A stretch of 64,000 nt of DNA from an uncultured Ruminococcus sp. Lineage in GTDB: Bacteria; Bacillota; Clostridia; Oscillospirales; Acutalibacteraceae. The stretch spans positions 51,705-115,704 of the forward strand of contig CADBZY010000005.1 of NCBI GenBank assembly GCA_902799245.1. The letters are read 5' to 3'. Below the pieces are notes generated by a model, which ran no database searches, was not told the origin of the DNA, and saw nothing but the letters and a program-made list of their open reading frames with translations. Position numbers and translations under genes: made by a program. Below are positions 34,769 through 43,283 of the stretch, piece by piece; positions within the stretch are counted from its first letter, which is position 1, and each line of letters opens with the position of its first letter.

Positions 34769-35650
34769 TCAGAGTTTGTTTTTAGCGTTCAGAATCGCCC
34801 GTGCGCATTCTTCGGGAGTGAGAACGTCTTCGGGTATGTCGTAGCCCATGGAACGAAGGTACTGTGCAAGCTCGGTCGGCTGCGGCACATCGAGATAATG
34901 TTCCCGCAGCATGTCGATGTGACTGAATACCTCGTTCGGCTTGCCCTCCATAAGCAGAGTACCGTCGTTGATGATGATAACGCGGTCGGCTTTGGCTGCT
35001 TCGTCCATGTAGTGTGTTATCAGCACGACGGTGATTCCGAGTTTCTTTACCAGACTGTCAATCGCGTCCATGACCTCCTGACGACCTCTGGGGTCGAGCA
35101 TGGCGGTCGGTTCGTCAAAGACAATGCATTTCGGACGCATGGCAATGATACCGGCGATTGCAACGCGCTGCTTCTGTCCGCCGGACAGCTTGTGAGGCGC
35201 GTGGCGGCGGTATTCGTACATGCCGACAGCTTTCAGCGCGTCATCCACCAGCTTGCGCATTTCGTCAGACGGTACCCCTAAGTTTTCGGGGCCGAACGCG
35301 ACGTCTTCCTCCACGATGGTCGCAACAAGCTGATTGTCGGGATTCTGGAACACCATTCCGACGGTTCGCCGGATGTTGGTGAGAAGTTCCTCGTTGGCCG
35401 TGTCCATTCCGGCGACATAAACCTTGCCGCCGCTCGGCAGAAGAATGGCGTTCATGTGCTTGGCGATGGTGGATTTTCCAGAGCCGTTGTGACCGAGCAG
35501 CGCGACGAATTCGCCCTTCTTTACATCAAGTGAAATGCCGTGAAGCACTTCCTTCGGCGGCGATTCGTCGGTGCTTTCGTATTGATAATAAACATCCCGC
35601 AGCGAGATCTGCACCTCGCCGCCGTCAGGGGTAATGCTGATGTTTTCCAT
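34769..35650 (-). CDS. ecfA1: Energy-coupling factor transporter ATPase EcfA1
   Basis: ABC ATPase, 293 residues, first gene of the ecfA1-ecfA2-ecfT set. Walker [17 protein letters not shown]-loop [20 protein letters not shown] (typical EcfA1), signature [11 protein letters not shown], Walker [23 protein letters not shown] precedes the ATG. It lies downstream of a copy of the dispersed palindromic element. No vitamin riboswitch is visible upstream. Confidence 0.94.
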   Translation of the reverse strand: MENISITPDGGEVQISLRDVYYQYESTDESPPKEVLHGISLDVKKGEFVALLGHNGSGKSTIAKHMNAILLPSGGKVYVAGMDTANEELLTNIRRTVGMVFQNPDNQLVATIVEEDVAFGPENLGVPSDEMRKLVDDALKAVGMYEYRRHAPHKLSGGQKQRVAIAGIIAMRPKCIVFDEPTAMLDPRGRQEVMDAIDSLVKKLGITVVLITHYMDEAAKADRVIIINDGTLLMEGKPNEVFSHIDMLREHYLDVPQPTELAQYLRSMGYDIPEDVLTPEECARAILNAKNKL

Positions 35651-35680
35651 AATTCCATCCTTTTTAGCTGTTGGCTATAA

Positions 35681-35755
35681 ATAATTCCAGCGCGAACGCG
35701 CTCCAAAATGATTCACTTTTCACTATTCTTTATTCTCTATTCATTAAGTGAGCGA
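35681..35755 (-). repeat. Dispersed palindromic intergenic element, copy 1
   Basis: Read on the minus strand it starts CGCTCACTTAATGAATA, has an A/T-rich middle with GAATCATT, and ends in the palindrome GGAGCGCGTTCGCGCTGG followed by AATTAT. Its first bases supply the last codons and stop of the methyltransferase gene. Copies 2 and 3 are at 39260-39323 and 48388-48449. Confidence 0.7.
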
Positions 35756-36619
35756 ACGCGAGCGCCAAGAGGCTGTCGCTCCGCATGGCAGAATAAGACC
35801 GGTCTGTGTGACGGGAAGTCCGATTTCGTCGGCTGTGATGGTGCCGCCGAATTTCGGCCGGAGAATGGCGCCGTTGAGGTAATTCATCACCGAGGGACTT
35901 AATCCGGTGGTGTAGCTGTTGATGTTGAAGAAAAGGGGAGAGTCAGTGAGCACCTGTGAGCATAATTCCACGAGGGAATAGACCTGTTCTTCCAGCTTCC
36001 ATACCTCTCCTCCGGGGCCTCTGCCGTAGCTGGGCGGGTCCATGATCACCGCGTCGTAGCGGTTGCCGCGCCGGATCTCGCGCTGCACGAATTTGATGCA
36101 GTCGTCCACTATCCAGCGCTGCGGCAGCTTGTCCAGTCCCGATGAAGCGGCATTTTCCCGCGCCCACTGGGTCATACCTTTTGAAGCGTCCACATGGCAG
36201 ACGTTGGCTCCCGCCGCAAGACAGGCGAGTGTCGCTCCGCCAGTGTAGGCAAACAGATTCAGCACCTTAATCGGTCCGTTCGCTGAGCGTATCATTTCCG
36301 CCATGTCGTCCCAGTTGACCGCCTGTTCCGGAAACAGACCCGTGTGCTTGAAGCCCATGGGCTTTATGTTGAAGGTGAGCGATTTGTAACGCACCTGCCA
36401 CACGTCAGGAATTTTCTTCATAACCTCCCACTGACCGCCGCCCGAAGACGAACGGTAATAGCGCGCGTGTGCCTTGCGCCAGAGTGGGTTATCCTTCGGT
36501 GTGTTCCAGATGATCTGTGGATCGGGACGGATGAGTATGATCTCACCCCAGCGTTCCAGTCTTTCGCCGGAGGAGGCGTCGATAAGCTCGTAATCCTTCC
36601 AGTCAGTCGAATATCTCAT
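35744..36619 (-). CDS. SAM-dependent methyltransferase, RlmI/RlmK-like catalytic domain
   Basis: A 291-residue protein with an N-terminal beta-rich part and a Rossmann methyltransferase domain: motif I VLNLFAYTGGATLACLAAGA, motif II VDASKGMTQWARENAASSGL, and motif IV DPPSYGRGPGGEVWKLE. The DPPSYGRG form is typical of the 23S rRNA cytosine/guanine methyltransferases of the RlmI/RlmK (PF10672-like) group, but the PUA domain of RlmI is absent, so the RNA substrate is unsure. The frame is open further upstream into the mutase-like gene, yet AAGGAAA favours ATG 36619. The C-terminal WRSRSLT is encoded by the start of a dispersed repeat, which may have replaced the original end. Confidence 0.82.
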   Translation of the reverse strand: MRYSTDWKDYELIDASSGERLERWGEIILIRPDPQIIWNTPKDNPLWRKAHARYYRSSSGGGQWEVMKKIPDVWQVRYKSLTFNIKPMGFKHTGLFPEQAVNWDDMAEMIRSANGPIKVLNLFAYTGGATLACLAAGANVCHVDASKGMTQWARENAASSGLDKLPQRWIVDDCIKFVQREIRRGNRYDAVIMDPPSYGRGPGGEVWKLEEQVYSLVELCSQVLTDSPLFFNINSYTTGLSPSVMNYLNGAILRPKFGGTITADEIGLPVTQTGLILPCGATASWRSRSLT

Positions 36620-36647
36620 ATTGTGTTTCCTTATATAATAAAATGTA

Positions 36648-38084
36648 TTATTCGCCTGCGGCTGGCTGTTCCGCCGGCTTGGGCTGGTTGTCCGAGGGCG
36701 CAGGGCGGCGATAGACCGATGAACCGTCGGGTACGCGGAGATTGTTGCGAACCAGCGTTTCGGCTTTTTCAGTGACATTTGTCACCTGGCTTGACTTGAT
36801 GCCTTCGACGATGATTTCCACCTTGTTGGCCTCGGGACGGAACATAAGTACCCGTCCGTCACCCGAAAGATACGAGCGCAGCACGCGTATTTCCTCTTCG
36901 AGATCGGTGGTTCTCAGCACGGGAATAAACGCGCCGGAGGGGATAATAACCGTGGTGGCGCTGCGCACCAGCTTCGGAACTTCGGAAGTAAGCTCGCCGA
37001 TGGACATTCCCATACGGTTCATGCAGCTCAGCAGCATGACCGCGGTCATAAGACCGTCCGGAACGCAGGAACGGCGGGGGAAGATAACGCCGTTGAATCT
37101 GTCAACCGCCATGATGACCGAATTGTAGGCGGCGTATTCCTCAGCTAAATAGCTGTAATCTCCTGTGACGGTCTTTACCTCCGCGCCCATTGATTTGATG
37201 AAGGGTGCGAGAGCAATGTGACAGTTGTCGCTGACCATTATCACGGGGGTTACTTCCTCGTTGTTGTATGCCTTTCCGTATACTCTGCCGAATACCTCGG
37301 CCAGACGCTCGGATTCAAGGAATCTGCCGTCGGGCAGAGCGACGATGCATATTTCTCCGTCGGCACTGAACGCAAAGCCGATGTCGCTCTCTGTGTCGCG
37401 GACAAAATCAATAAGGGCGGAAGGATTTTCAAACGCCGACATGCCGGACTTCTTACCGTCGTCGGAATTCATGACCGTGACAGTCGCGCCGAGCTGCTCC
37501 AGCACTTGCTTTGCAAACGGTGCAGAGGCGCTGCCGGTACATTCCACGGCGATTTTGAGGCTTTCGAACATTGTAAAGCCCGAGGCGTCGATCAGGTTTC
37601 GACGATACATTCCTATTGTGGCGGAGTCAGCCTGCTGGATTCTGCCGAGTTGCTTGCAGCTGACGGAGGAACCCGCGTCGGTGGCGTCGTGAATAGCCTG
37701 CAGCTGTTCGCCTGTCACCTGTCGGCCGTCCTTCTGATAGAATTTCAGACCGCTTACGCTATTGTCGAAGCTGCCGCCTGTGATCATGACACCCATTGTG
37801 GCTTCGCAGATACTTGTCAGGCAGGAAACCGCGCCGGAAGGAACAAGCCCCAGTGTGATGACGTCCGCGCCGGAAGCGCAGAGGGCAGCGCAGACCGCCG
37901 AGGTCATCATGTCTGCCGCAGGGCTGTCGTCGTGTCCCACAACCACCTTGCAGCGGTCGCGAGTGGCGGAAGAGTACCCGCCTAATTTGACAAAGGCGGC
38001 AGAAACGGCGTGTTCTGCCTGATATATGTCGATGGTTTCTCCGAGTATGCCGTAAAAGGCTGATCTGTCCTTTTTGATTTTCAT
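36648..38084 (-). CDS. Degenerate phosphohexomutase (GlmM/ManB-like pseudoenzyme)
   Basis: A 478-residue protein with the phosphohexomutase fold but without its chemistry. The catalytic loop usually reading GVMITASHNP is GVMITGGSFD here (Gly 104 where the phosphorylated Ser belongs). The metal loop DGDGDR is SADGEI (240-245, two of three Asp ligands lost). The sugar loop around GEQSGH has become DRFNGVIFPRRS. The rest of the fold is well kept (VVVGHDDSPAADMM, PDGLMTAVMLLSCMNRMG), and the frame is intact, so it is a maintained protein rather than a decayed gene. A Pro-rich tail (PAPSDNQPKPAEQPAAGE) follows the last domain. It lies 40 bases after ruvB. Likely a regulatory or structural relative of the active enzyme at 9352 or of a GlmM elsewhere; AAGGGA supports ATG 38084. 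Confidence 0.8.
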   Translation of the reverse strand: MKIKKDRSAFYGILGETIDIYQAEHAVSAAFVKLGGYSSATRDRCKVVVGHDDSPAADMMTSAVCAALCASGADVITLGLVPSGAVSCLTSICEATMGVMITGGSFDNSVSGLKFYQKDGRQVTGEQLQAIHDATDAGSSVSCKQLGRIQQADSATIGMYRRNLIDASGFTMFESLKIAVECTGSASAPFAKQVLEQLGATVTVMNSDDGKKSGMSAFENPSALIDFVRDTESDIGFAFSADGEICIVALPDGRFLESERLAEVFGRVYGKAYNNEEVTPVIMVSDNCHIALAPFIKSMGAEVKTVTGDYSYLAEEYAAYNSVIMAVDRFNGVIFPRRSCVPDGLMTAVMLLSCMNRMGMSIGELTSEVPKLVRSATTVIIPSGAFIPVLRTTDLEEEIRVLRSYLSGDGRVLMFRPEANKVEIIVEGIKSSQVTNVTEKAETLVRNNLRVPDGSSVYRRPAPSDNQPKPAEQPAAGE

Positions 38085-38124
38085 TTTATATACATTCCCT
38101 TCAATTATCGAAAAAATAACGCAT

Positions 38125-39255
38125 TCAGTCAAACAGCGACTGCTGTTCCGGCACGCCAGCCGAATCAGGAGGAGTCAGTCCCAAGTGAAGATACGCCGAG
38201 CGTGTGGCACAGCGTCCGCGCGGTGTGCGGGCAAGAAACCCGATCTGCATCAGATACGGTTCGTATACGTCCTCGATGGTGATGGCTTCCTCGCCGATGG
38301 CCGCGGCTATGGTTTCCAGACCGACAGGCCCGCCGCCGTAGAATTTGATGATTCCCGAAAGCAGCAGACGGTCTATTTTGTCAAGCCCTAATTCGTCGAT
38401 TTCCTGACGGTCAAGAGCCATCCGCGCAATGTCGCAGGTGATAACCCCGTTTCCCACCACCTGAGCAAAGTCGCGCACACGCCGCAGAAGGCGATTGGCG
38501 ATTCGCGGCGTGCCGCGCGAACGGGAGGCAAGCTCAAGCGCCCCTTCACGGTCTATGGCAATGCCGAGGATTCCCGCCGAGCGCTCCACGATGTCGGCAA
38601 GCTGCTCCGTGGTATACAGTTCCAGACGCAGTACCACGCCGAAGCGGTCGCGCAAAGGGGCGGAGAGTTGTCCGGCGCGGGTCGTCGCGCCGACAAGAGT
38701 GAATTTAGGCAGGGGAAGATGGTAGCTCATGGCGCCCTGCCCCTTGCCTGTGATGATGTCTATCGCAAAATCCTCCATCGCAGGGTAGAGAATTTCCTCT
38801 ACCGTGCGGGAAAGGCGGTGAATCTCGTCGATGAAGAGCACGTCGCCGGGATTAAGCGAGCTGAGAAGCGCCGCAAGATCACTAGGGCGTTCAATCGCGG
38901 GGCCGGAGGTGATGCGCAGTCCGACGCCCATTTCGTGCGCGATGATTCCGGCGAGTGTGGTTTTTCCCAGACCGGGAGGCCCGTAGAGCAGGCAGTGATC
39001 CAGGCTCTCATGACGTGCCAGCGCCGCGCTGATGTAGACCGAGAGATTCTGCTTGACAGTGTCCTGTCCGATGTAAGAGTCCAGTGTCTGAGGGCGCAGG
39101 GGATTTTCCGTGTCGGCGTCCTCCGGATTGTATTCCGGTGCGACGATGCGGTTTTCAAAATCCGTGTCGTCGGAATCGAGGTATTCCATTTCCATATCGT
39201 CAAACGATACCGATTTGATTTCGCTGTCGTTGTTGTTTTTCTTAGTTTTCTTCAT
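38125..39255 (-). CDS. ruvB: Holliday junction branch migration helicase RuvB
   Basis: Hexameric AAA+ motor that drives branch migration with RuvA. The 376-residue protein has Walker [21 protein letters not shown], Walker [13 protein letters not shown], sensor [18 protein letters not shown] and a C-terminal winged helix ([29 protein letters not shown]). An acidic, Asp-rich N-terminal extension of about 40 residues makes it longer than usual. A dispersed palindromic element separates it from ruvA. Confidence 0.97.
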   Translation of the reverse strand: MKKTKKNNNDSEIKSVSFDDMEMEYLDSDDTDFENRIVAPEYNPEDADTENPLRPQTLDSYIGQDTVKQNLSVYISAALARHESLDHCLLYGPPGLGKTTLAGIIAHEMGVGLRITSGPAIERPSDLAALLSSLNPGDVLFIDEIHRLSRTVEEILYPAMEDFAIDIITGKGQGAMSYHLPLPKFTLVGATTRAGQLSAPLRDRFGVVLRLELYTTEQLADIVERSAGILGIAIDREGALELASRSRGTPRIANRLLRRVRDFAQVVGNGVITCDIARMALDRQEIDELGLDKIDRLLLSGIIKFYGGGPVGLETIAAAIGEEAITIEDVYEPYLMQIGFLARTPRGRCATRSAYLHLGLTPPDSAGVPEQQSLFD

Positions 39256-39259
39256 TTTT

Positions 39260-39323
39260 TTATTATTCAGCGCAAAGCGCTCCTTAATGATTCATTTTTT
39301 AAATCTTCCGTATTCAGTTAGCG
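39260..39323 (-). repeat. Dispersed palindromic intergenic element, copy 2
   Basis: Read on the minus strand: CGCTAACTGAATA, an A/T-rich middle with GAATCATT, then GGAGCGCTTTGCGCTG and AATAATAA. It fills nearly all of the ruvA-ruvB gap. Confidence 0.7.
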
Positions 39324-39339
39324 GACGAATGTAATCGCA

Positions 39340-39945
39340 TCACATGCCCTTGGCCATTTCAATTAAGGCAAGGCGGATGATCTCCTCGGTGGGAAGGGTG
39401 GCATCCAGTTTGGCAACCAGCTTGGCCGCTTCGGAGGATTGACAGCCCAGCACCATCAGCGCGTTGATGGCGGCGGCGGCGTTGCTGGAAGCCGATACCG
39501 CTCCGACCTGTGTGCCTTTGGGAAGGTCGGCGGGTGCGCCCATGCTCTTGAACTTGTCCTTCAATTCGAGAACAACGCGCTGCGCTATCTTAGGGCCGAC
39601 GCCGTTGGCGCGGGTGATCGCCTTGTAATCGCCGGAACCCACTGCCAGCGCGACATCCTCAGGGGTCAGGGTGGACAGAATGGAGATCGCCGCCTTTGGA
39701 CCTATTCCCGACACCGAGATAAGCATTTTGAAGCAGCTCAGTTCGGTTTTTTCCGAAAAGCCGAAAAGCGTTATCGCGCTCTCGGTCACGCTCATGTATG
39801 TGTAAAGTGTCACCGTAGAGCCCTGCTGCGGCAACCGCGTAATGGTGGACATCGATGTAAAGCACTGAAAGCCAACGCCGCCGCAGTCTATCACGACGAA
39901 ATTCGGCTCAGCGGCGACGTATTTGCCTGTAAGACTGTAGATCAT
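39340..39945 (-). CDS. ruvA: Holliday junction branch migration protein RuvA
   Basis: Tetrameric Holliday-junction-binding partner of RuvB, 201 residues: N-terminal OB fold (MIYSLTGKYVAAEPNFVVID, GVGFQCF), helix-hairpin-helix motifs (LISVSGIGPKAAISILSTL and ITRANGVGPKIAQRVVLELK) and the C-terminal RuvB-binding domain (AAINALMVLGCQSSEAAKLV). GAGG lies 10 bases before the ATG; the frame runs further upstream into ruvC. It starts 11 bases after ruvC ends. Confidence 0.96.
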   Translation of the reverse strand: MIYSLTGKYVAAEPNFVVIDCGGVGFQCFTSMSTITRLPQQGSTVTLYTYMSVTESAITLFGFSEKTELSCFKMLISVSGIGPKAAISILSTLTPEDVALAVGSGDYKAITRANGVGPKIAQRVVLELKDKFKSMGAPADLPKGTQVGAVSASSNAAAAINALMVLGCQSSEAAKLVAKLDATLPTEEIIRLALIEMAKGM

Positions 39946-39956
39946 TGACAAAAACC

Positions 39957-40469
39957 TCAGTTCTTCTGATAGTAATAAGTCTTGGGCAGCCGTCTTTTGA
40001 CGGTGCAGTTCTGCCCGTGGCAAATGGCTATTGCAAGCGCGTCGGCGGTGTCGTCCGGCTTGGGTATTTCCTTCAGGCAGAGCAGCCTGCGGGTCATTTC
40101 CTGCATCTGCGGCTTGATGGCCTGTCCGTATCCCGTGACTGCCTGCTTGACCTGCAGGGGGGTGTATTCAAATATCGGAACGCCCTTGAGCTGCGCGGCC
40201 AAAAGGATGACCCCGCGTGCCTCGGCAACTCCGATAACGGTCTTTGCGTTGTTGGTGTAGTAAAGCCGCTCAATGGCGATGGCTTCGGGTTTGCGTTTAT
40301 CGATGAGTTCAAGCGTGCGCTTGAATATCGTTTCCAGCCGGCGCTCAAAGGGGGCTTCGGGACTGGTGGTGATGGAGCCGTATTCCACAGGAATGAATCT
40401 CGGCGGATCGTATTTTACTATGCCGAAGCCGACCAGAGCATATCCGGGGTCGATACCCATTATTATCAT
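39957..40469 (-). CDS. ruvC: Crossover junction endodeoxyribonuclease RuvC
   Basis: Cuts Holliday junctions. The 170-residue protein has the RNase H-like acidic residues in MGIDPGYALVGFGIV (Asp), AIERLYYTNNAKT (Glu) and DDTADALAIAICH (Asp pair). The frame opens back to 40541 but AAGAAGG with an 8-base spacer marks ATG 40469. First gene of ruvC-ruvA-ruvB, followed by the mutase-like pseudoenzyme and the methyltransferase. Confidence 0.96.
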   Translation of the reverse strand: MIIMGIDPGYALVGFGIVKYDPPRFIPVEYGSITTSPEAPFERRLETIFKRTLELIDKRKPEAIAIERLYYTNNAKTVIGVAEARGVILLAAQLKGVPIFEYTPLQVKQAVTGYGQAIKPQMQEMTRRLLCLKEIPKPDDTADALAIAICHGQNCTVKRRLPKTYYYQKN

Positions 40470-40511
40470 GATCTGTACCTTCTTTGCAATCAGCATTATA
40501 TAATTCATAAT

Positions 40512-40541
40512 ATTATAACACAGACATGATACAAAATTCAA
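40512..40541 (-). promoter_or_regulatory. Promoter of the ruvCAB operon
   Basis: On the minus strand TTGAAT (40541-40536), an 18-base spacer ending in TGT, and TATAAT (40517-40512), an extended -10 form. It lies about 43 bases before ruvC. No SOS box is recognised over it. Confidence 0.65.
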
Positions 40542-40596
40542 TATCTTTTTTAATAAAATTAGCTGACGGCGGGAAGCTCATAAAAAACTAAAAAAA

Positions 40597-41742
40597 CTAC
40601 AGATTTCTTGTCATTTCCTTCACTGTCGCGATCAATTGATCGATTTCCGCCTCCGAAGTAAAGACCGAGGGGCAAATGCGGACGGTGCCGCCCGATTGCG
40701 TACCCATTTTCCGGTGCGCGTCGCCGGCGCAGTGAAAGCCGGCGCGGACGGCAATCTCCATGCTGCCGAGACGCTGCGCCGCTTCGTCGGAGGGGATTCC
40801 GTTGATATTGAAGGAGAGCAGCGGCACATGTGTGTCGGTTTCGGGGCGAGCGGTGTACAGGGTACACTCCGGCATGGAGGAAAAGACGTCGTAAGCCCGC
40901 CAGATAAGGCTCATTTCGTGTGCCTCGAGACGCTGACGGCCTACTGACTCGATAAAGCCTATTCCAGTATCGAGCGCGGCAATGGCCGGGACGTTCAGGG
41001 TGCCGCTCTCAAAGCGGTCGGGCAGAAAGTCGGGCTGCTCGTTCACCCCGGAAAGGCTTCCCGTGCCGCCTTCGATGACCGTTGCGAGTTTTTGGCTGCA
41101 ATTGATGATCAGCAGGCCCAGCCCCATTATACCGTAAAGTCCCTTGTGCGCCGGCATACAGAGAAAATCAGCTTTGAGGCTGCGCAGATCGATTTCGGCT
41201 GTTCCGGCACTCTGGGCGCAGTCCATGCCGAATAGGATTCCGTTGCGGTGCGCAAGCTCCCCTATTGCGGCGACAGGGAGCTTTATGCCGAATACGTTGG
41301 AGGCGTGTGTGCAGAAGATCAGTTTTGTGTTGGCTCTCATGCACCTGCGGAATTCCACGACGGTGGCATCCGGATCGCCTTCGTGAACGCGGGCTTTGCT
41401 GAACTGCACGCCGCGCCTGGTCAATTGTTTAATCGGGCGAGTGACGGCATTGTGTTCCATGTCGGATATGATGACGTGATCGCCTGCCGACAGCACGCCT
41501 TTTAGCACGTAGTTGATCGAATGGGTACATGACGGCGTGAAGATAACATTTTCGGGTGCGCTGGCCCCAAAGAATGCCGCCGCACGGCAGCGGCATTTAT
41601 AGACCGTTTCGGAGGAAAGCTCCGCCATACGGTAGCTGCCGCGTCCGGGATTGGCACCTCTGAACGAGAGCACCTCGGCAATTGCGGCAGCCGTCCCCCT
41701 CGGCTTCGGCCATGTGGTGGCAGCGTTGTCAAGATATATCAT
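40597..41742 (-). CDS. Cysteine desulfurase family protein, EF2568 type
   Basis: A class V aminotransferase-fold PLP enzyme of 381 residues: YLDNAATTWPKP at the start, PLP Lys 200 in MPAHKGLYGIMG, and a catalytic-type Cys 338 in RAGFHCAGDAHRKMG. The features match the EF2568 subfamily, which genome surveys associate with selenium-dependent molybdenum hydroxylase maturation together with DUF3343, SelD and YedF-like proteins. DUF3343 is next door; SelD is not in the window. It would pull S or Se from cysteine or selenocysteine. The ATG has only a weak GGGG ahead; two AGGTTGA heptamers (plus strand) lie just upstream. Confidence 0.85.
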   Translation of the reverse strand: MIYLDNAATTWPKPRGTAAAIAEVLSFRGANPGRGSYRMAELSSETVYKCRCRAAAFFGASAPENVIFTPSCTHSINYVLKGVLSAGDHVIISDMEHNAVTRPIKQLTRRGVQFSKARVHEGDPDATVVEFRRCMRANTKLIFCTHASNVFGIKLPVAAIGELAHRNGILFGMDCAQSAGTAEIDLRSLKADFLCMPAHKGLYGIMGLGLLIINCSQKLATVIEGGTGSLSGVNEQPDFLPDRFESGTLNVPAIAALDTGIGFIESVGRQRLEAHEMSLIWRAYDVFSSMPECTLYTARPETDTHVPLLSFNINGIPSDEAAQRLGSMEIAVRAGFHCAGDAHRKMGTQSGGTVRICPSVFTSEAEIDQLIATVKEMTRNL

Positions 41743-41761
41743 TTCAATTACCCCTATCATC

Positions 41762-41775
41762 AGGTTGAAGGTTGA
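41762..41775 (+). repeat. Two AGGTTGA heptamers
   Basis: Two perfect tandem copies of AGGTTGA, in the gap between the DUF3343 gene and the cysteine desulfurase gene, on the strand opposite to those genes. Confidence 0.5.
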
Positions 41776-41815
41776 TAGCACTCAATAAATTGCTTAAGAC
41801 GCGGATGCGAACGCT

Positions 41816-42037
41816 TTATGGCAGTACCATGATGCCGGACGAGCGGAGGATTTTCTCCGCAGACCAAAGGCTGTTCTGGTTGACCTGAATGGTATAAATA
41901 CAGCCGTATCTGCCGTCTGCATCCGAAGTTTTACGGATTTCGCAAGCTATGCCGTTCTGCCGGAGCAGATCGCAGCCCCTCATTGCGAGCGTGTAGGAGC
42001 CGATTTTGATTGATTTTGTTATTCCGTTCAATTTCAT
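41816..42037 (-). CDS. DUF3343 small protein (putative Se/S carrier)
   Basis: A 73-residue protein with a ferredoxin-like beta-alpha-beta pattern (SYTLAMRGCDLLRQNGIACE) and one Cys near the family's conserved position (RYGCIYTI). DUF3343 proteins are proposed carriers of selenium or sulfur next to EF2568-type desulfurases. AAGGTGA lies 6 bases before the ATG. It is separated from the desulfurase by 73 bases and likely co-transcribed. Confidence 0.8.
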   Translation of the reverse strand: MKLNGITKSIKIGSYTLAMRGCDLLRQNGIACEIRKTSDADGRYGCIYTIQVNQNSLWSAEKILRSSGIMVLP

Positions 42038-42083
42038 TCACCTTACTTGATAGTATACTCATGATTTAATGTTGAAAAAACAA

Positions 42084-42139
42084 GAAAAAAGCCGTGCGGC
42101 TTATTATGCTCTCTAACATAATATGCCGCAGACGGCTTG
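42084..42139 (-). terminator. Rho-independent terminator after ispF
   Basis: On the minus strand AAGCCGTCTGCGGC pairs with GCCGCACGGCTT (one mismatch), closed by ATTATG/CATAAT, and is followed by TTTTTTCTTG. Confidence 0.8.
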
Positions 42140-42179
42140 TTGACTTATGCTATTTTGTTTCTGTATCAAATTGGATACA

Positions 42180-42656
42180 TCAGTAGATCAGGGCAACTGC
42201 GTGAGCGGCCATGCCTTCGCCGCTGCCCGTGAAGCCGAGCTTCTCCTCGGTTGTCGCCTTGACGCTGATTTGGGAAATAGTTACGCCGCACGCCTTGGCG
42301 ATATTGGCGCGCATGGCAGCGATGTGCGGCGCCAGCTTCGGAGCCTGCGCCAGTACGGTGGAGTCGATGTTTCCTATCTCATAGCCTGCCTCCCGAACCA
42401 CGCGGCAAACCTCGGACAGCAGCACCATGCTGTCCGCGCCTAAGAATCTGTCGTCATTGTCGGGAAAGAGGTGCCCGATGTCGCCGAGCGCAGCCGCGCC
42501 GAGAAGCGCGTCGGAAATCGCGTGAGCCAGCACATCCGCGTCGGAATGTCCCAGCAATCCCTTTTCATAGGGAATGTCAACGCCTCCTAGAATCAGCTTT
42601 CTGCCCTCTGTAAGCCTGTGAACATCATAGCCGTGTCCAATTCTCGGAATTTTCAT
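42180..42656 (-). CDS. ispF: 2-C-methyl-D-erythritol 2,4-cyclodiphosphate synthase
   Basis: MEP-pathway enzyme of isoprenoid synthesis, 158 residues, near the family standard. Zinc ligands are in [11 protein letters not shown] (Asp, His) and the loop [20 protein letters not shown]; the C-terminal [22 protein letters not shown] is characteristic. Three ATGs are in frame; GAGAGG spaces best to 42656. The other MEP genes are not here. It follows the 197-residue unknown after a 14-base gap. Confidence 0.96.
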   Translation of the reverse strand: MKIPRIGHGYDVHRLTEGRKLILGGVDIPYEKGLLGHSDADVLAHAISDALLGAAALGDIGHLFPDNDDRFLGADSMVLLSEVCRVVREAGYEIGNIDSTVLAQAPKLAPHIAAMRANIAKACGVTISQISVKATTEEKLGFTGSGEGMAAHAVALIY

Positions 42657-42670
42657 GTGCATAAATCCTC

Positions 42671-43264
42671 TCATGCGTTTTGCTGATCCTCCGGCTCGAA
42701 GCCTATACCGTCGACGTACTCTCTCACCATGTGGCGATACCTGTGATAGATTGCCTCGCCTACCTGAATGAGATCCTCGCTTTCCTCATCCCCGCAGAGC
42801 ATGGCAAATGCCTGCGCGACACGGAGCTTCGGATCTCCGTCGCGGCGATAGGCGAGGTAATAGAAGGTGAGGGATCCAGTGGCGCTCATGTCGTCATAGA
42901 GCTTGGGATCTTCCTTCTTGAGAGTGTCATAAAACACATTCAGCGCCGTGCCGACAAGCGCTTTGCCAGGGATATACTGCTCCATTCCTATAATAATGGA
43001 GAAAACAAGCAGCATACTTCTGTGAAGCAGCATGGGGTCGAGGTCATCCGGCAGGGCCAGCACGCCCGAATTGAGGTCGGGAATGCAGCGGTCTATCTCC
43101 ATGACCAGCGAAGCGCCGAGCTGCATGGCGCGGCGAATGTTGCGGCTGCCTTTTTTCTCGTTGATGAGCTTGACATATTCGCTGTCTTCGGGAGTCTTGT
43201 TTGCGTCGCTGTCTCCGCTGAATATCTTTACGTCTCTGTCGTCGTAGAATTCATTATTCATCAT
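42671..43264 (-). CDS. Unknown cytosolic protein
   Basis: A 197-residue, acidic, mostly helical protein without signal or membrane span. The middle ([62 protein letters not shown]) is regular and the C-terminus [22 protein letters not shown] suggests a helical bundle. I do not recognise the family. GGAGG precedes both ATG 43264 and ATG 43261; either could be used. It lies between the PHP-domain gene and ispF in the same orientation. Confidence 0.65.
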   Translation of the reverse strand: MMNNEFYDDRDVKIFSGDSDANKTPEDSEYVKLINEKKGSRNIRRAMQLGASLVMEIDRCIPDLNSGVLALPDDLDPMLLHRSMLLVFSIIIGMEQYIPGKALVGTALNVFYDTLKKEDPKLYDDMSATGSLTFYYLAYRRDGDPKLRVAQAFAMLCGDEESEDLIQVGEAIYHRYRHMVREYVDGIGFEPEDQQNA

Positions 43265-43283
43265 TTCTTCCTCCAATAATCAA

